A program made the position numbers and the translations under genes. The notes under the pieces were generated by a model, which was given only the letters and a program-made list of their open reading frames with translations, made no database searches and was not told the DNA's origin. A stretch of 64,000 nt of DNA from Nitrosarchaeum sp. Its GTDB lineage: Archaea > Thermoproteota > Nitrososphaeria > Nitrososphaerales > Nitrosopumilaceae. The stretch lies in the NCBI GenBank assembly GCA_021414365.1, contig JAIOOR010000021.1, forward strand, positions 142,644 through 206,643. Direction: 5' to 3'. Position 1 is the stretch's first letter. Every line of letters begins with the position of its first letter. This document shows, piece by piece, positions 52,601-61,274 of this stretch.

Positions 52601-54376
52601 ATGAATCTGAGAAAATGCTTTATTTCATTAACTGATTTTGTCTATTCCAACAAAAAAGAAGTCTTCTTCAAGGAATTAGGCACTATGACTAGGACTTTAG
52701 AGATAAAACCAGATTGGACAGATTCTCATATTGCATTAGGAAGAAGAGAAGAAATCAAAATAGGCGAATTTCCAGAACAATTAGACTTTGTAAAAAATAT
52801 TAAAATCATTTTGAATCAATATCAGAATTTTTCTTCTGTAATTATGATTACGATCGAAGCTGAATTAAGTGAATCATCTTTGAATTTGATACAGAACAAT
52901 TCAAACTATGAAAAAAATAGAATTCTTATAGAAAATTATGAAAAGCAAATTTGGAAATTCTGGAAAGAACACATAACTAACACAGTTTTGATTAAAAATG
53001 AACTAACTGCACTTCATCCAATATCGATAATTCATTTTCATCTATCTTCTGATAAGTATGATGAATTTGTAAATAATGTACAACTTGCCATAGACAGTAA
53101 AGTTTTAGCACCTGTTACCACAGTGTTGACAAATTATGGAGCCAACACTATAGGACTTACATCCGTTTCAAATATCACAAATCAAAGCTTGTCGATATCT
53201 ACCCAGCATAGGGCAGTCTATGGTGGTGGAGGTTTTGATTTTTCTGGGATTATGGTTTTTGATATTAAAAATGAAACATGGCCTCACGATATTATTCAAC
53301 AATACTATACAATGGTATCTTTTCAGCATTATCGTTATTGGATTGAAGTTAGAAAACAACAAATTATTTCTTGGAAAGACGATATTGAGAAACTGTCAAA
53401 AATAATTAAAGAGTATGTTTATGATTATTCAAATTATAATCCCTCAGAAGGATTTTCTCTATTCACTCAAAAATCTTCATTTCAAACTGAGTATGCATCA
53501 TTAATGGATGAACTAAGATATCTTCAAAGAATTGTTGGTAATCAATTAAATCATATTCATGACAATTACTATGGCGAGCATGTTCTAAAAGCAGATGCTT
53601 GGGAACTAAACGATATTGATCTGGGTTTGTTAAAGAATCTCTCTACTGACATAATTGATGAATCACAACATCTTCAAACTGAATTTGATGTAATTAAAGG
53701 ACAATACCAAATTTTAGGAGAAGAGTTATCAGAATTAACAAATTTTGTTAATACTCAACAAAATTTGAAATTAGCAAAAAATAACGAAAAAGTTCAAAAG
53801 AAAATTTCAAACCAAGGTTGGATTATGCTGGTATTCACAGTGGCCGTGGCATTAATGACATATTCTCTGTATGATCTTTCTTCAAATCAATTTGAAATAG
53901 AAAATTTTGAACCTAGATTTTCAACAAATATGGCTCACATTGTATTAATCGATCCATTTGCACTAAAACAATTTGAGTATCAAATCCCAATCCATCTAAG
54001 TACAATGACTAGTCATAATTACCAAATTACAATTTTTCCAGAAAATGATAGTATCAAATTGGATGTTAATGGATCGTGTTATTTGGAAGATGTTCCAATG
54101 ATATCACTACCTGAACCTGTCACATTTTTCCTAAAATCTGGAGGAGATGAAATTGATCTAGAACCAAGATTCAGATTCAATTATCAAGATACATTGCCGT
54201 ATTTCTCTCCTGAAAGAATGGAACGAACAGTGTTTCATTCAATTGGAAGCATGAAATTCAATGTAACTGCTCAAGATTTGCAAGAACCTGGGAAAATTGA
54301 TACCTTTCTAGTTCCTGCATCTTTGACTATGAAGATACCGTCAGATTACGATGTTCAAATTCACTGTAAAAAGTAA
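52601..54376 (+). CDS. Large single-pass membrane protein with coiled coil
   Basis: 591 residues. The first 400 have beta-strand/helix segments (residues 60-200) and a long helical part with coiled-coil character near 290-400. One membrane helix is at about 408-424 (GWIMLVFTVAVALMTYSLY). The C-terminal 165 residues form a beta-rich domain with two cysteines, outside the cell. An ATG at M29 (52685) is an alternative start. No known family. It may be a sensor or a scaffold next to the NYN nuclease at 54433. Confidence 0.5.
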   Translation: MNLRKCFISLTDFVYSNKKEVFFKELGTMTRTLEIKPDWTDSHIALGRREEIKIGEFPEQLDFVKNIKIILNQYQNFSSVIMITIEAELSESSLNLIQNNSNYEKNRILIENYEKQIWKFWKEHITNTVLIKNELTALHPISIIHFHLSSDKYDEFVNNVQLAIDSKVLAPVTTVLTNYGANTIGLTSVSNITNQSLSISTQHRAVYGGGGFDFSGIMVFDIKNETWPHDIIQQYYTMVSFQHYRYWIEVRKQQIISWKDDIEKLSKIIKEYVYDYSNYNPSEGFSLFTQKSSFQTEYASLMDELRYLQRIVGNQLNHIHDNYYGEHVLKADAWELNDIDLGLLKNLSTDIIDESQHLQTEFDVIKGQYQILGEELSELTNFVNTQQNLKLAKNNEKVQKKISNQGWIMLVFTVAVALMTYSLYDLSSNQFEIENFEPRFSTNMAHIVLIDPFALKQFEYQIPIHLSTMTSHNYQITIFPENDSIKLDVNGSCYLEDVPMISLPEPVTFFLKSGGDEIDLEPRFRFNYQDTLPYFSPERMERTVFHSIGSMKFNVTAQDLQEPGKIDTFLVPASLTMKIPSDYDVQIHCKK

Positions 54377-54432
54377 ATCCATTTTTTGTTGAAAATGCAA
54401 ACTCATTAAAATGTAATAGTCTAAAACTAAAT

Positions 54433-55110
54433 ATGCCAACATATAGCAGTGGGCCGGGATATGCAGGTGCCAACAACATCATGATTTTCATTGATGGAGG
54501 CTATCTTAGGAAAAATATAAAAAATTTAGTTCATAATGATGACATTAACTATCAAGGTCTTGCTAGTTATTTACGAGATAATGGTAGGCTGGATACACGT
54601 TTTGCTGCTCATGTAATTCGAGTATACTATTATGATGGTATTGCAAGTGTGAAAGATGTAAATTCATTCAATCACGAAACAGAAGAAGATATGGACATAC
54701 TTAGAAGTATAGCAGACATGCTTTCAGAAAAGGAACAAAAACAAGAAGAATATATAAAAAAAATTAAAAATTTAGAATTATTTGAAGTTCGTTTAGGACG
54801 ACATGTTTTATCTCCTGTTGGCGGAATTACAAATAAAAAGAATTGGGAATGGAGACAAAAAGGGGTAGATAGTCTAATTGCCATAGACATGATTACTAAA
54901 GGATATGAAGGACAATACAATACTGCAATAATATTAGCAGGAGATGCTGATTTTGTGGAAATTGTGAATTCTGTGAAAAATTTAGGCACAAATGTGGTAG
55001 GTGCATTTTTCTCAGGTCATATTTCTCAAGAATTAGAATATTCTTTGGATAAGAAAATTGAATTAACGCTAGGAGAACTTTTGAATCAAAAAATCATTCA
55101 TCAAAATTAA
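54433..55110 (+). CDS. NYN/PIN-like domain protein (LabA/DUF88 type)
   Basis: 225 residues. The NYN fold has D21 in IMIFIDGGYLRK, the GVDSLIAIDMI segment with D146, and ILAGDADFVEIV with D171 and D173, together the acidic pocket of PIN-type ribonucleases. A charged helix insertion lies at 80-115. The N-terminal 14 residues are Gly/Ser/Pro-rich. RNase activity is likely by family, target unknown. It is 55 bp after the membrane protein gene and could form a system with it. Confidence 0.82.
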   Translation: MPTYSSGPGYAGANNIMIFIDGGYLRKNIKNLVHNDDINYQGLASYLRDNGRLDTRFAAHVIRVYYYDGIASVKDVNSFNHETEEDMDILRSIADMLSEKEQKQEEYIKKIKNLELFEVRLGRHVLSPVGGITNKKNWEWRQKGVDSLIAIDMITKGYEGQYNTAIILAGDADFVEIVNSVKNLGTNVVGAFFSGHISQELEYSLDKKIELTLGELLNQKIIHQN

Positions 55111-55149
55111 TTCTAGTAAAAAATTAGAATTATCTAACATATCAAATAA

Positions 55150-55921
55150 TCAATAATTTTTGTTAACAAAACCTTGTCTGCACTCTGTATCAGGAGTTGT
55201 CTTTCCTAGTTCATCCCATGATACGGCATCATTTGGATTTGCCTGCAGATATGCAGGGTTTGTCCTGTAATCCTCATAGTATTTTCGCAACTGCTCTCCA
55301 GTTATTGGAGTCTCAATGAATTGTCCCTCTTTGTTAAAGAGGACTTGCTGGTTGTAATATGCCAAGTTGTGATTTACATTAAACATGCTATTTGCCTCGA
55401 TTAACTCGATTCGCTTTGTTTCTGCTGCGCTGAGATACGCCTGACGGGCTTCACTTAGAGAACCCCCCCCTTGCAATGACTTCCTTGAGTGTCTTTTTTC
55501 CCGCATCAACTTTGATTTGATGAAATTCAAACTGATCCCAGAACACTTGTTGCACTTGTGGTTCTTGCACCGTATTGACAAATCGAGAAAAAGAGTTTTT
55601 TGGAGAATAGTAATCCCAGAGTGCCTCCCAATCTTTTAGGTCTTGATTTAGTTTTTCAAGTGCCTCTACTCTTTTTGCATCTAGCTGTTTTTTAGCTTCA
55701 AGTGCATCATAGTTTTTCTCTTCTAGATCCTTTATCCATTGTTTTGTCTGCTCTATTTTTTTTAAGATGTCCTGCGCAACTGGATTGTTTGCAAGATCCT
55801 CTGATAAAGTGACCTGCTCACTTGTATCTGCAGAAGTTTGTGCAAATGCTGACTGCGGTATAACGCTGAGCGGAATTACAAAACCAGCGGTTGCCAAAAG
55901 TATGAAAATATGAAATCTCAA
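55150..55921 (-). pseudogene. Secreted coiled-coil protein split by a G8 frameshift
   Basis: The first reading frame (55921 to 55451) has a signal peptide (1-27, ending AFA) and a coiled coil, and stops after VIARGGFSK. The second frame (running down to 55150) resumes with SLSEARQAYLSAAETKRIEL and continues to the end. The junction is a run of eight C on the plus strand (55463-55470). With seven, the two parts join as one protein of about 256 residues. This could be a sequencing error, phase variation or a true frameshift. Confidence 0.72.
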
Positions 55922-56049
55922 CAGTTTGGATCCAAAAACACTAGTTGAAAAGTATTACTACTCTTTTTTTAGTGCAAATAATCTGAAAAAATAATTCATA
56001 ATGTAAAACATCAGAAGAACTTATGAATATGTGAATTTTAAAATTATGT

Positions 56050-56244
56050 GTGAACCAATGCAAGAACATCTGCAGGGAGCATCCACAGGGAAACAAGAGC
56101 AGAATATACCAAGATGGCGGAAGTTTTTGCAGAAATTGTGATTATTATTTTGAAGAATGGATAATCCGATGCCCGTGCTGCAATGCCATGGTGCGGCATT
56201 CCACTAGGAACAGAAAAGATCAGGATGTATTGCAGAGGATATGA
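56050..56244 (+). CDS. 64-residue zinc-ribbon protein
   Basis: GTG-started frame with CKNICREH near the N-terminus, then SFCRNCDYYFEEWIIRCPCC and NAMVRHSTRNR. The CRNC/CPCC four-Cys ribbon is clear and the first Cys pair adds another possible site. Its stop overlaps the ATG of the next secreted gene (56241), so it is probably translated together. Other starts such as ATG 56046 are in another frame. Function unknown. Confidence 0.6.
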   Translation: MNQCKNICREHPQGNKSRIYQDGGSFCRNCDYYFEEWIIRCPCCNAMVRHSTRNRKDQDVLQRI

Positions 56245-57929
56245 TGAAATATTTTGCATTTTTTTTGTCACTGGTTCTTGTTGTTTCTCTAACCCCAAGT
56301 GTCATTGCACCTCCAGATTTCTCTGATCAGGAAAAGTACAATGCTGCACATGTAATTGTTACTGGCAAGATAGTTTCTTTTTCAAAACCAGATCCTCTTT
56401 CATATCAATTGAGCAGTACTGATACTATCTATGAAGTCAAAGTGGACAAGTACATCAAGAACCCCCTTGGCAAACAAGTCTTGTCAGTCATTGCACGTGG
56501 AGGCCCTGATGCAGAAGATGATCCCATGGGTTCTACTGTAACATTTGATGTTGGTGATAATGTCTATCTCTACTTGAGAGAAGACGGCGATATGTATAGA
56601 GTAAACACAGTAACGTCATACAGAATCAGTACTCCTTGTGAGCCAATACCTGAAGAACTAGCTCATCTGACTGACATGCCTTCGCCATGGGAGTTTCAGA
56701 CAGTTGATAGCAATTACAATAAAAAACAAATTTTTGCAGTAGGCGAGAAAATCATTATTCAAGTTGATGTTACAAACACTCAATCTGATACTCGCACCAT
56801 AACATATGATATTGTAATTCATGATGGCAAGAAAAAAGATGAACGAGCCATTTACTATACAGACTCTAAAGATATCACACTTCCTGCTTGCATAGGACAC
56901 ACAGTACTAGAATGGAGTTTTATTCCAACTGAAGCGCATGACTATTTTGTAGATGTACGTAGTGATGGAAGTGGAAGAGGGTTTGGCATTTCAGTTACTG
57001 CAGACGGGTCTGCTCCTTCAAACTATGATGATATCCCAATCAAAACAAAACCTATTCTAAAACAATTCAAAGAAAACACTCCTGAGGGAGAACTTCAATG
57101 TAGCAAACAAGGAACAACGCTTGCATTCAAGATTGATGGTAGTCCTGCATGCATCACCCCTGACACATTGGCAAAACTTTTGCAAAGAGGATGGGTAGCA
57201 GAAAAACGCTACATTCCGTTACCTGACATGAATATCTCTGAAAAGCCAAACTATAGTGAAATTACAAGTGATGCTGCAATAAAATTCCTAGAATCAGGCA
57301 AGACATTCACATTTGATGGAACAGAACGAAATGGAGGGTTTGCCAATCTTGCGCACAAAGATGGTTTGCCACCAACGTATCTAATTAGCGGTCGTTTTAG
57401 CACAGACACTACTGGTTATGGTGATAGAATTAATCAAGAGTCACATCAAATTAAGACTGATCACAATATTGTCATGAAGGTAAAAGGCACTGAAGTGGTA
57501 TATGCCGTAATTGATAATCAATGGGATGAGATAAATCAAAAATTTATTGCAAAACGTTCTGAGGATTTCAAGGATTTTGAGGTGCACTACCAAAAGTTTT
57601 TCGGACAAGAACGGCGAGATGAGCAAATAAATCTGGAATCAAGACCTGGATTGATGCGCATTACGGGTACTGATGATGTGCATTATCTTGTGAATCATTC
57701 TGAATTTGAAAAGTTTTGGCAGATAGTTATTGAAAATGAATTTTTTGACATTCAGCAAACTGCAAACAATTGTGAAACATGTATCTCATATGTGCTAAAC
57801 ATAGAATCAGGTGGCACGCACAATACAATACATTGGATTGAAGGTGACACGTTAGACACTCGATTATTTAATGTGCTTTCTGCACTTGAAGAGATTACAA
57901 AAAACCAAGATGATGGTTGGCCAACATAA
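56241..57929 (+). CDS. Secreted mosaic protein with PILKQ/Cys and WDE-QKF modules
   Basis: 562 residues: signal peptide (1-23), shared N-terminal domain (YNAAHVIVTGKIVS, YEVKVDKYIKN, FDVGDNVYLYL), beta-sandwich (170-260), the Cys module (PILKQFKENTPEGELQCSK, SPACITPDTLAKLLQRGW), then a domain matching the end of 43932 (YAVIDNQWDEINQKFI), and a terminal domain with a CETC pair (about 500). It is thus a composite of modules seen separately in the other secreted genes. Surface protein of unknown function. The second ATG (56244) is a possible start. Confidence 0.75.
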   Translation: MMKYFAFFLSLVLVVSLTPSVIAPPDFSDQEKYNAAHVIVTGKIVSFSKPDPLSYQLSSTDTIYEVKVDKYIKNPLGKQVLSVIARGGPDAEDDPMGSTVTFDVGDNVYLYLREDGDMYRVNTVTSYRISTPCEPIPEELAHLTDMPSPWEFQTVDSNYNKKQIFAVGEKIIIQVDVTNTQSDTRTITYDIVIHDGKKKDERAIYYTDSKDITLPACIGHTVLEWSFIPTEAHDYFVDVRSDGSGRGFGISVTADGSAPSNYDDIPIKTKPILKQFKENTPEGELQCSKQGTTLAFKIDGSPACITPDTLAKLLQRGWVAEKRYIPLPDMNISEKPNYSEITSDAAIKFLESGKTFTFDGTERNGGFANLAHKDGLPPTYLISGRFSTDTTGYGDRINQESHQIKTDHNIVMKVKGTEVVYAVIDNQWDEINQKFIAKRSEDFKDFEVHYQKFFGQERRDEQINLESRPGLMRITGTDDVHYLVNHSEFEKFWQIVIENEFFDIQQTANNCETCISYVLNIESGGTHNTIHWIEGDTLDTRLFNVLSALEEITKNQDDGWPT

Positions 57930-58997
57930 ATGAAAACTAGACCATTAATTATAATTGGAATAATTGCAATTATTGGTATCTCTTTATCACTAATTGTATC
58001 TATTAATTATGAACAGTTTACAAATAGAAATACTATAGGAGGCTTTAATTACAAAGACACCGAACCGATAACTCAAGATACATACCTCAACAAAACAATT
58101 TCTGAATGGCAAAAAGAAAGCTTTGATTCTTTAATGTCATATCATGGGATTTATGGCGATATATTTTTTGAAAAACTTGGAGCTCTTGTAATGAAAAATG
58201 AAATGCTAAATGAGTTAAATAAGCAAAACATACAAGTTAACAATCCCGATTTTAAAGTACATTCAGGAATGGTTCTAACATCATTACCTCCACATGTATC
58301 ATTTGAAGCATTTGTCAATGACACCAACAACAACACATATCGATTATCTGGCATGACCAATCAGGCCAAAGTTGAAGGAGTCCACATAACTAAACTAGAG
58401 TTCTTTGATACTAGTGTAAGATTACCACTCGAATCCGTGTTGAGTCAAAACAAAACAATAACCATTAGGGCCCAAAACGGCAATGAACCTCAAGTGGTTC
58501 CATACAATTTGATAGTACATGGCAATCATGACATTGTAGTTGAATTTCAAAACACATTGTCAGTGCCAATAAGAATTCAAGGTGATGGTGACTGGCAAAA
58601 TCCAAATTGGTACGGGCCTACAATTTTGCCACTAACTACAGCATCAATGACTTTTCAAAAATCTGGGGTGTATGCATGGCATTCTCGTACATTGCCTCTC
58701 CCTGGAAGTACATCTTCTGATCATATGGGCGGAGGACAAATTAGCATTATACCGGATGATATGAGTAATCTGAGTTTTCAGGACAGGCAGACAATAGGGG
58801 CCGCTATACTACAAAATTCAGAAATACCTTGGTCTGGAATGGGTTCAGGAAATGATAAAGGAATTACAATTGATTTTAACAGTGCAATGTTTGATGCAAT
58901 GCCTAATGCCAAAGAGTACTACCAAGCAAGAGCAAAGCAGCTCATTCCATTTGATGTCCCAATAATAATTGAAGAACCATATCAAAAGGACGATTAA
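57930..58997 (+). CDS. MKTR-type secreted cupredoxin-like protein
   Basis: 355 residues, N-terminal membrane anchor (MKTRPLIIIGIIAIIG). Residues 190-275 look like a cupredoxin beta-barrel: VVPYNLIVHGNHDIVVEFQN, SVPIRIQGDGDW, SGVYAWHSRTLPLPG, DHMGGGQISII. The usual Cys ligand is missing, but His and Met ligand-like residues occur (HG-NH, AWH, DHMGG), so it may be a colourless or non-canonical copper site. Starts directly after the preceding stop. Copper proteins are abundant in ammonia oxidizers, which fits. Confidence 0.6.
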   Translation: MKTRPLIIIGIIAIIGISLSLIVSINYEQFTNRNTIGGFNYKDTEPITQDTYLNKTISEWQKESFDSLMSYHGIYGDIFFEKLGALVMKNEMLNELNKQNIQVNNPDFKVHSGMVLTSLPPHVSFEAFVNDTNNNTYRLSGMTNQAKVEGVHITKLEFFDTSVRLPLESVLSQNKTITIRAQNGNEPQVVPYNLIVHGNHDIVVEFQNTLSVPIRIQGDGDWQNPNWYGPTILPLTTASMTFQKSGVYAWHSRTLPLPGSTSSDHMGGGQISIIPDDMSNLSFQDRQTIGAAILQNSEIPWSGMGSGNDKGITIDFNSAMFDAMPNAKEYYQARAKQLIPFDVPIIIEEPYQKDD

Positions 58998-59000
58998 AAA

Positions 59001-59324
59001 ATGAAAATAGATTCACGAATAATTATTTCAATTGACAAACAATTTTACAGTGAAGAGGATGAGATTAGAATTCATGTGTGGTTTAATATGAAATCTCATT
59101 CCATGGCAGCACTAACCGTGTTTAGTCAAACTGGAAAAATAGTTGATTCTGCATTGCTAAAAAAAGGCAGTGATAATACTGAAACATTTGCACTTACATG
59201 TGGCGGTCCTAACATGTGTGAGAATGGATACTATGTAATCAAGGTTGAATGTGATTATGTGGTATCTGAGGCGATGTTTGAGTATTACAGTTCACGTAAT
59301 CCCCCTAGAATGAATGAAAAATGA
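59001..59324 (+). CDS. Hypothetical beta-rich protein, 107 residues
   Basis: The sequence has alternating hydrophobic strands (SRIIISIDKQFYSEEDEIRI, HSMAALTVFSQTG, YYVIKVECDYVV) typical of a small Ig-like beta-sandwich. It has two close Cys (LTCGGPNMCENG). No signal peptide. It starts three bases after the cupredoxin-like gene and overlaps the next gene (ATGA), so it is the middle of an operon. Could be a domain separated from a larger secreted protein. Confidence 0.55.
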   Translation: MKIDSRIIISIDKQFYSEEDEIRIHVWFNMKSHSMAALTVFSQTGKIVDSALLKKGSDNTETFALTCGGPNMCENGYYVIKVECDYVVSEAMFEYYSSRNPPRMNEK

Positions 59325-59743
59325 AAACGATCATATCTGGCATAGTGTTGGCAATTGTTGTCTTTTTTGGATTGCAGACGGTAGTTCCTTTTCCATACGG
59401 ATTGATTTTGGGAATCGTATTTGTTGGTCTGATAATTTGGTATACAAAAAAACACTCCTCATCAAACAAGGATTCTATATTGAATTACAGGCGTGTAGAT
59501 CCGATATCTGAAAAAGAAAAAAAGCAAAACGATGAGGCATTGAGAATTTTAGAAAAAAAATACATTGAAGAAAAAATATCAAAAGAAGAATACCTCAAAA
59601 GAAAAAAAGAGTTTGAAGATATTGAATACAATCCAAGAAAATGCAACGTTTGTGGTTCAAAAGAATTCGAGTTTGTTTCAGATGTGGATTCTGAGTCTTC
59701 AGATATGGGTTATTACAGATGTAAAAAATGTGGCACACAATGA
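59321..59743 (+). CDS. Membrane protein with SHOCT-like helix pair and zinc ribbon
   Basis: 140 residues: two membrane helices (5-20, 24-42), then a SHOCT-like module (ALRILEKKYIEEKISKEEYL, 70-95), and a C-terminal zinc ribbon (KCNVCGSKEFEF, RCKKCGTQ). The SHOCT motif is a short oligomerisation helix pair. It overlaps the genes on both sides (59001 and 59740) by a few bases, so it is part of an operon of surface-related genes. Function unknown. Confidence 0.7.
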   Translation: MKTIISGIVLAIVVFFGLQTVVPFPYGLILGIVFVGLIIWYTKKHSSSNKDSILNYRRVDPISEKEKKQNDEALRILEKKYIEEKISKEEYLKRKKEFEDIEYNPRKCNVCGSKEFEFVSDVDSESSDMGYYRCKKCGTQ

Positions 59744-60600
59744 AAACTAGATTTTTGATAATTGTTATGGGCATACTATCGCTGTCATTGTTTATTGTTG
59801 CAGACAATTCTGAAACAAGGTACGCATATGGAGGCTGTGCCGCAACAATTCTGCCACAACCATGCTTTGATTCATTTTCTGGTTCTAATTCTCCGCTAAC
59901 CCAAAGAGGCATCATGGAAGATTATGCTAGAAACATTGAGCTAAACTTTGGAGATTGGCAGATGTCAGATAGGAAATGGGACAATGAAAATACTCCATTA
60001 CAATTGCCGGCAATAATATGTACAGAGTTTGTAGTAGATGGTGTCAAACAATACCGAATGGCTAAATGGGTTGATGCATTCAAGATTTCCAGCTTTGAAG
60101 ATCACAGAAATGATTTCCTTTGTGACAAATGGCTTGCACCAATTGATGATGGAATAAAAGTAAAGTGGGACAAACCAAACTATTTCTCAAATGATACGGG
60201 TATAATCCAAGTAACTGATAAAGACATGAATCTAGATCATAACAAAATAGATTCTTTTGTTATTCATGTGTGGTCAGACACTGATCATAATGGTATCCAA
60301 TTAACAGTAACTGAAACTGATGAATCTAGTGGAATTTTTGAATCTAAAGTTTTCTTTACTGTTATGGGTGAATCAAGTGGCACTACACTCTTAGTAGAAG
60401 ATGCTGTCTGGGCAGAACACAAGTCAAATGTTAATTTTTCAAAAATAATTGATGAATCTGAAACAGAACCTACAATTGATGCTTTTGATAGGAGAGATAA
60501 ATTACCTTGGTATTTCATTATTGTTGCTTATTGGCCAGCAGTAGTTGTAACTGTAGGAATTATCATTACAGTTGTTTTCATTTGGAGAAAAAGAAAATGA
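59740..60600 (+). CDS. MKTR-type surface protein with C-terminal membrane anchor
   Basis: 286 residues from ATG 59740 (overlaps the previous TGA): signal/anchor MKTRFLIIVMGILSLSLFIV, a Cys-containing outer domain (about 25-145), a beta-sandwich at about 150-230 (IIQVTDKDMNLDHNKIDSFV, IQLTVTETDESSGIFE) of a type common in thaumarchaeal surface proteins, then a transmembrane helix and basic WRKRK. It is likely anchored with most of the protein outside. The sandwich domain is the part seen repeatedly in Nitrosopumilus surface proteins. Confidence 0.7.
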   Translation: MKTRFLIIVMGILSLSLFIVADNSETRYAYGGCAATILPQPCFDSFSGSNSPLTQRGIMEDYARNIELNFGDWQMSDRKWDNENTPLQLPAIICTEFVVDGVKQYRMAKWVDAFKISSFEDHRNDFLCDKWLAPIDDGIKVKWDKPNYFSNDTGIIQVTDKDMNLDHNKIDSFVIHVWSDTDHNGIQLTVTETDESSGIFESKVFFTVMGESSGTTLLVEDAVWAEHKSNVNFSKIIDESETEPTIDAFDRRDKLPWYFIIVAYWPAVVVTVGIIITVVFIWRKRK

Positions 60601-60630
60601 AAACTAGACTTTTGAATTATTTGCAATAAT
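60598..60630 (+). pseudogene. Truncated MKTR start, 10 codons
   Basis: ATG overlaps the stop codon of the preceding gene and reads MKTRLLNYLQ, then a stop. The first four codons repeat the MKTR start and spelling (ATGAAAACTAGA) used in neighbouring genes. It probably marks a decayed copy of the next gene in the operon rather than a functional peptide. Confidence 0.45.
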
Positions 60631-60636
60631 TTTTAA

Positions 60637-61119
60637 TTATTTTACACCGTATTCTTTTGCCAGTTTAGATTTGATTTGTTCTACCTGGTTTTCAAAGTCT
60701 GTGACATTTTGTTTTAAAATTTCAGCCTGTGATGCATGAAGTTTATACGATGCACTAGTGGAATTGTACAACTCTTGGAATTTCTTTAAATCACGTGTTA
60801 GTGATTCCAAACTGTTAGGGTCCGCGAGTATTGCGTCCTGTTTCTCTTTTTCTGCTTTCTTTGCTGCCAATTCAGCTTCGACACACCCGTCTGCTTTTTC
60901 CTTTCCAATTTTGCCGTTTTCCCTAGTCCAATAGTCATTATTGCCATCTTTGACTTTGATTTCATCACATGACATTTTTTTGATTTCTTCGAGTTCTGTT
61001 GCTGCGTTTGGCCACAATACATTGATGTTATACTCTATGATTATGACAAATATTGTAACGCCTAAAGCAAGAAACGCTATTGGGATAATCCAGAAATGAA
61101 GAGAATCTTCTCCATACAT
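60637..61119 (-). CDS. Membrane protein with coiled-coil domain
   Basis: 160 residues: a membrane helix at about 9-30, an extracellular or cytoplasmic middle with two Cys (MSCDEIKV, DGCVEAELA), and a C-terminal coiled coil (AELAAKKAEKEKQDA, LTRDLKKFQELYNS, NQVEQIKSKL) rich in Ala, Lys and Glu. Its orientation is opposite to the operon at 56-60 kb. No family recognised. It may act as a periplasm-like spacer. Confidence 0.55.
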   Translation of the reverse strand: MYGEDSLHFWIIPIAFLALGVTIFVIIIEYNINVLWPNAATELEEIKKMSCDEIKVKDGNNDYWTRENGKIGKEKADGCVEAELAAKKAEKEKQDAILADPNSLESLTRDLKKFQELYNSTSASYKLHASQAEILKQNVTDFENQVEQIKSKLAKEYGVK

Positions 61120-61274
61120 ATTCTAGTTTGGAATATGTAATATTTATCTGCTCAAATTTTTCAAACTTTTATTTGTGACTTTCTTTTATTAACTATATAA
61201 GAAATTCATAAGATATTCTGATCCTTGATTCCTTTTGTAAATGGATATTTTACTGGCTACTTGTTTCAAAAAGT

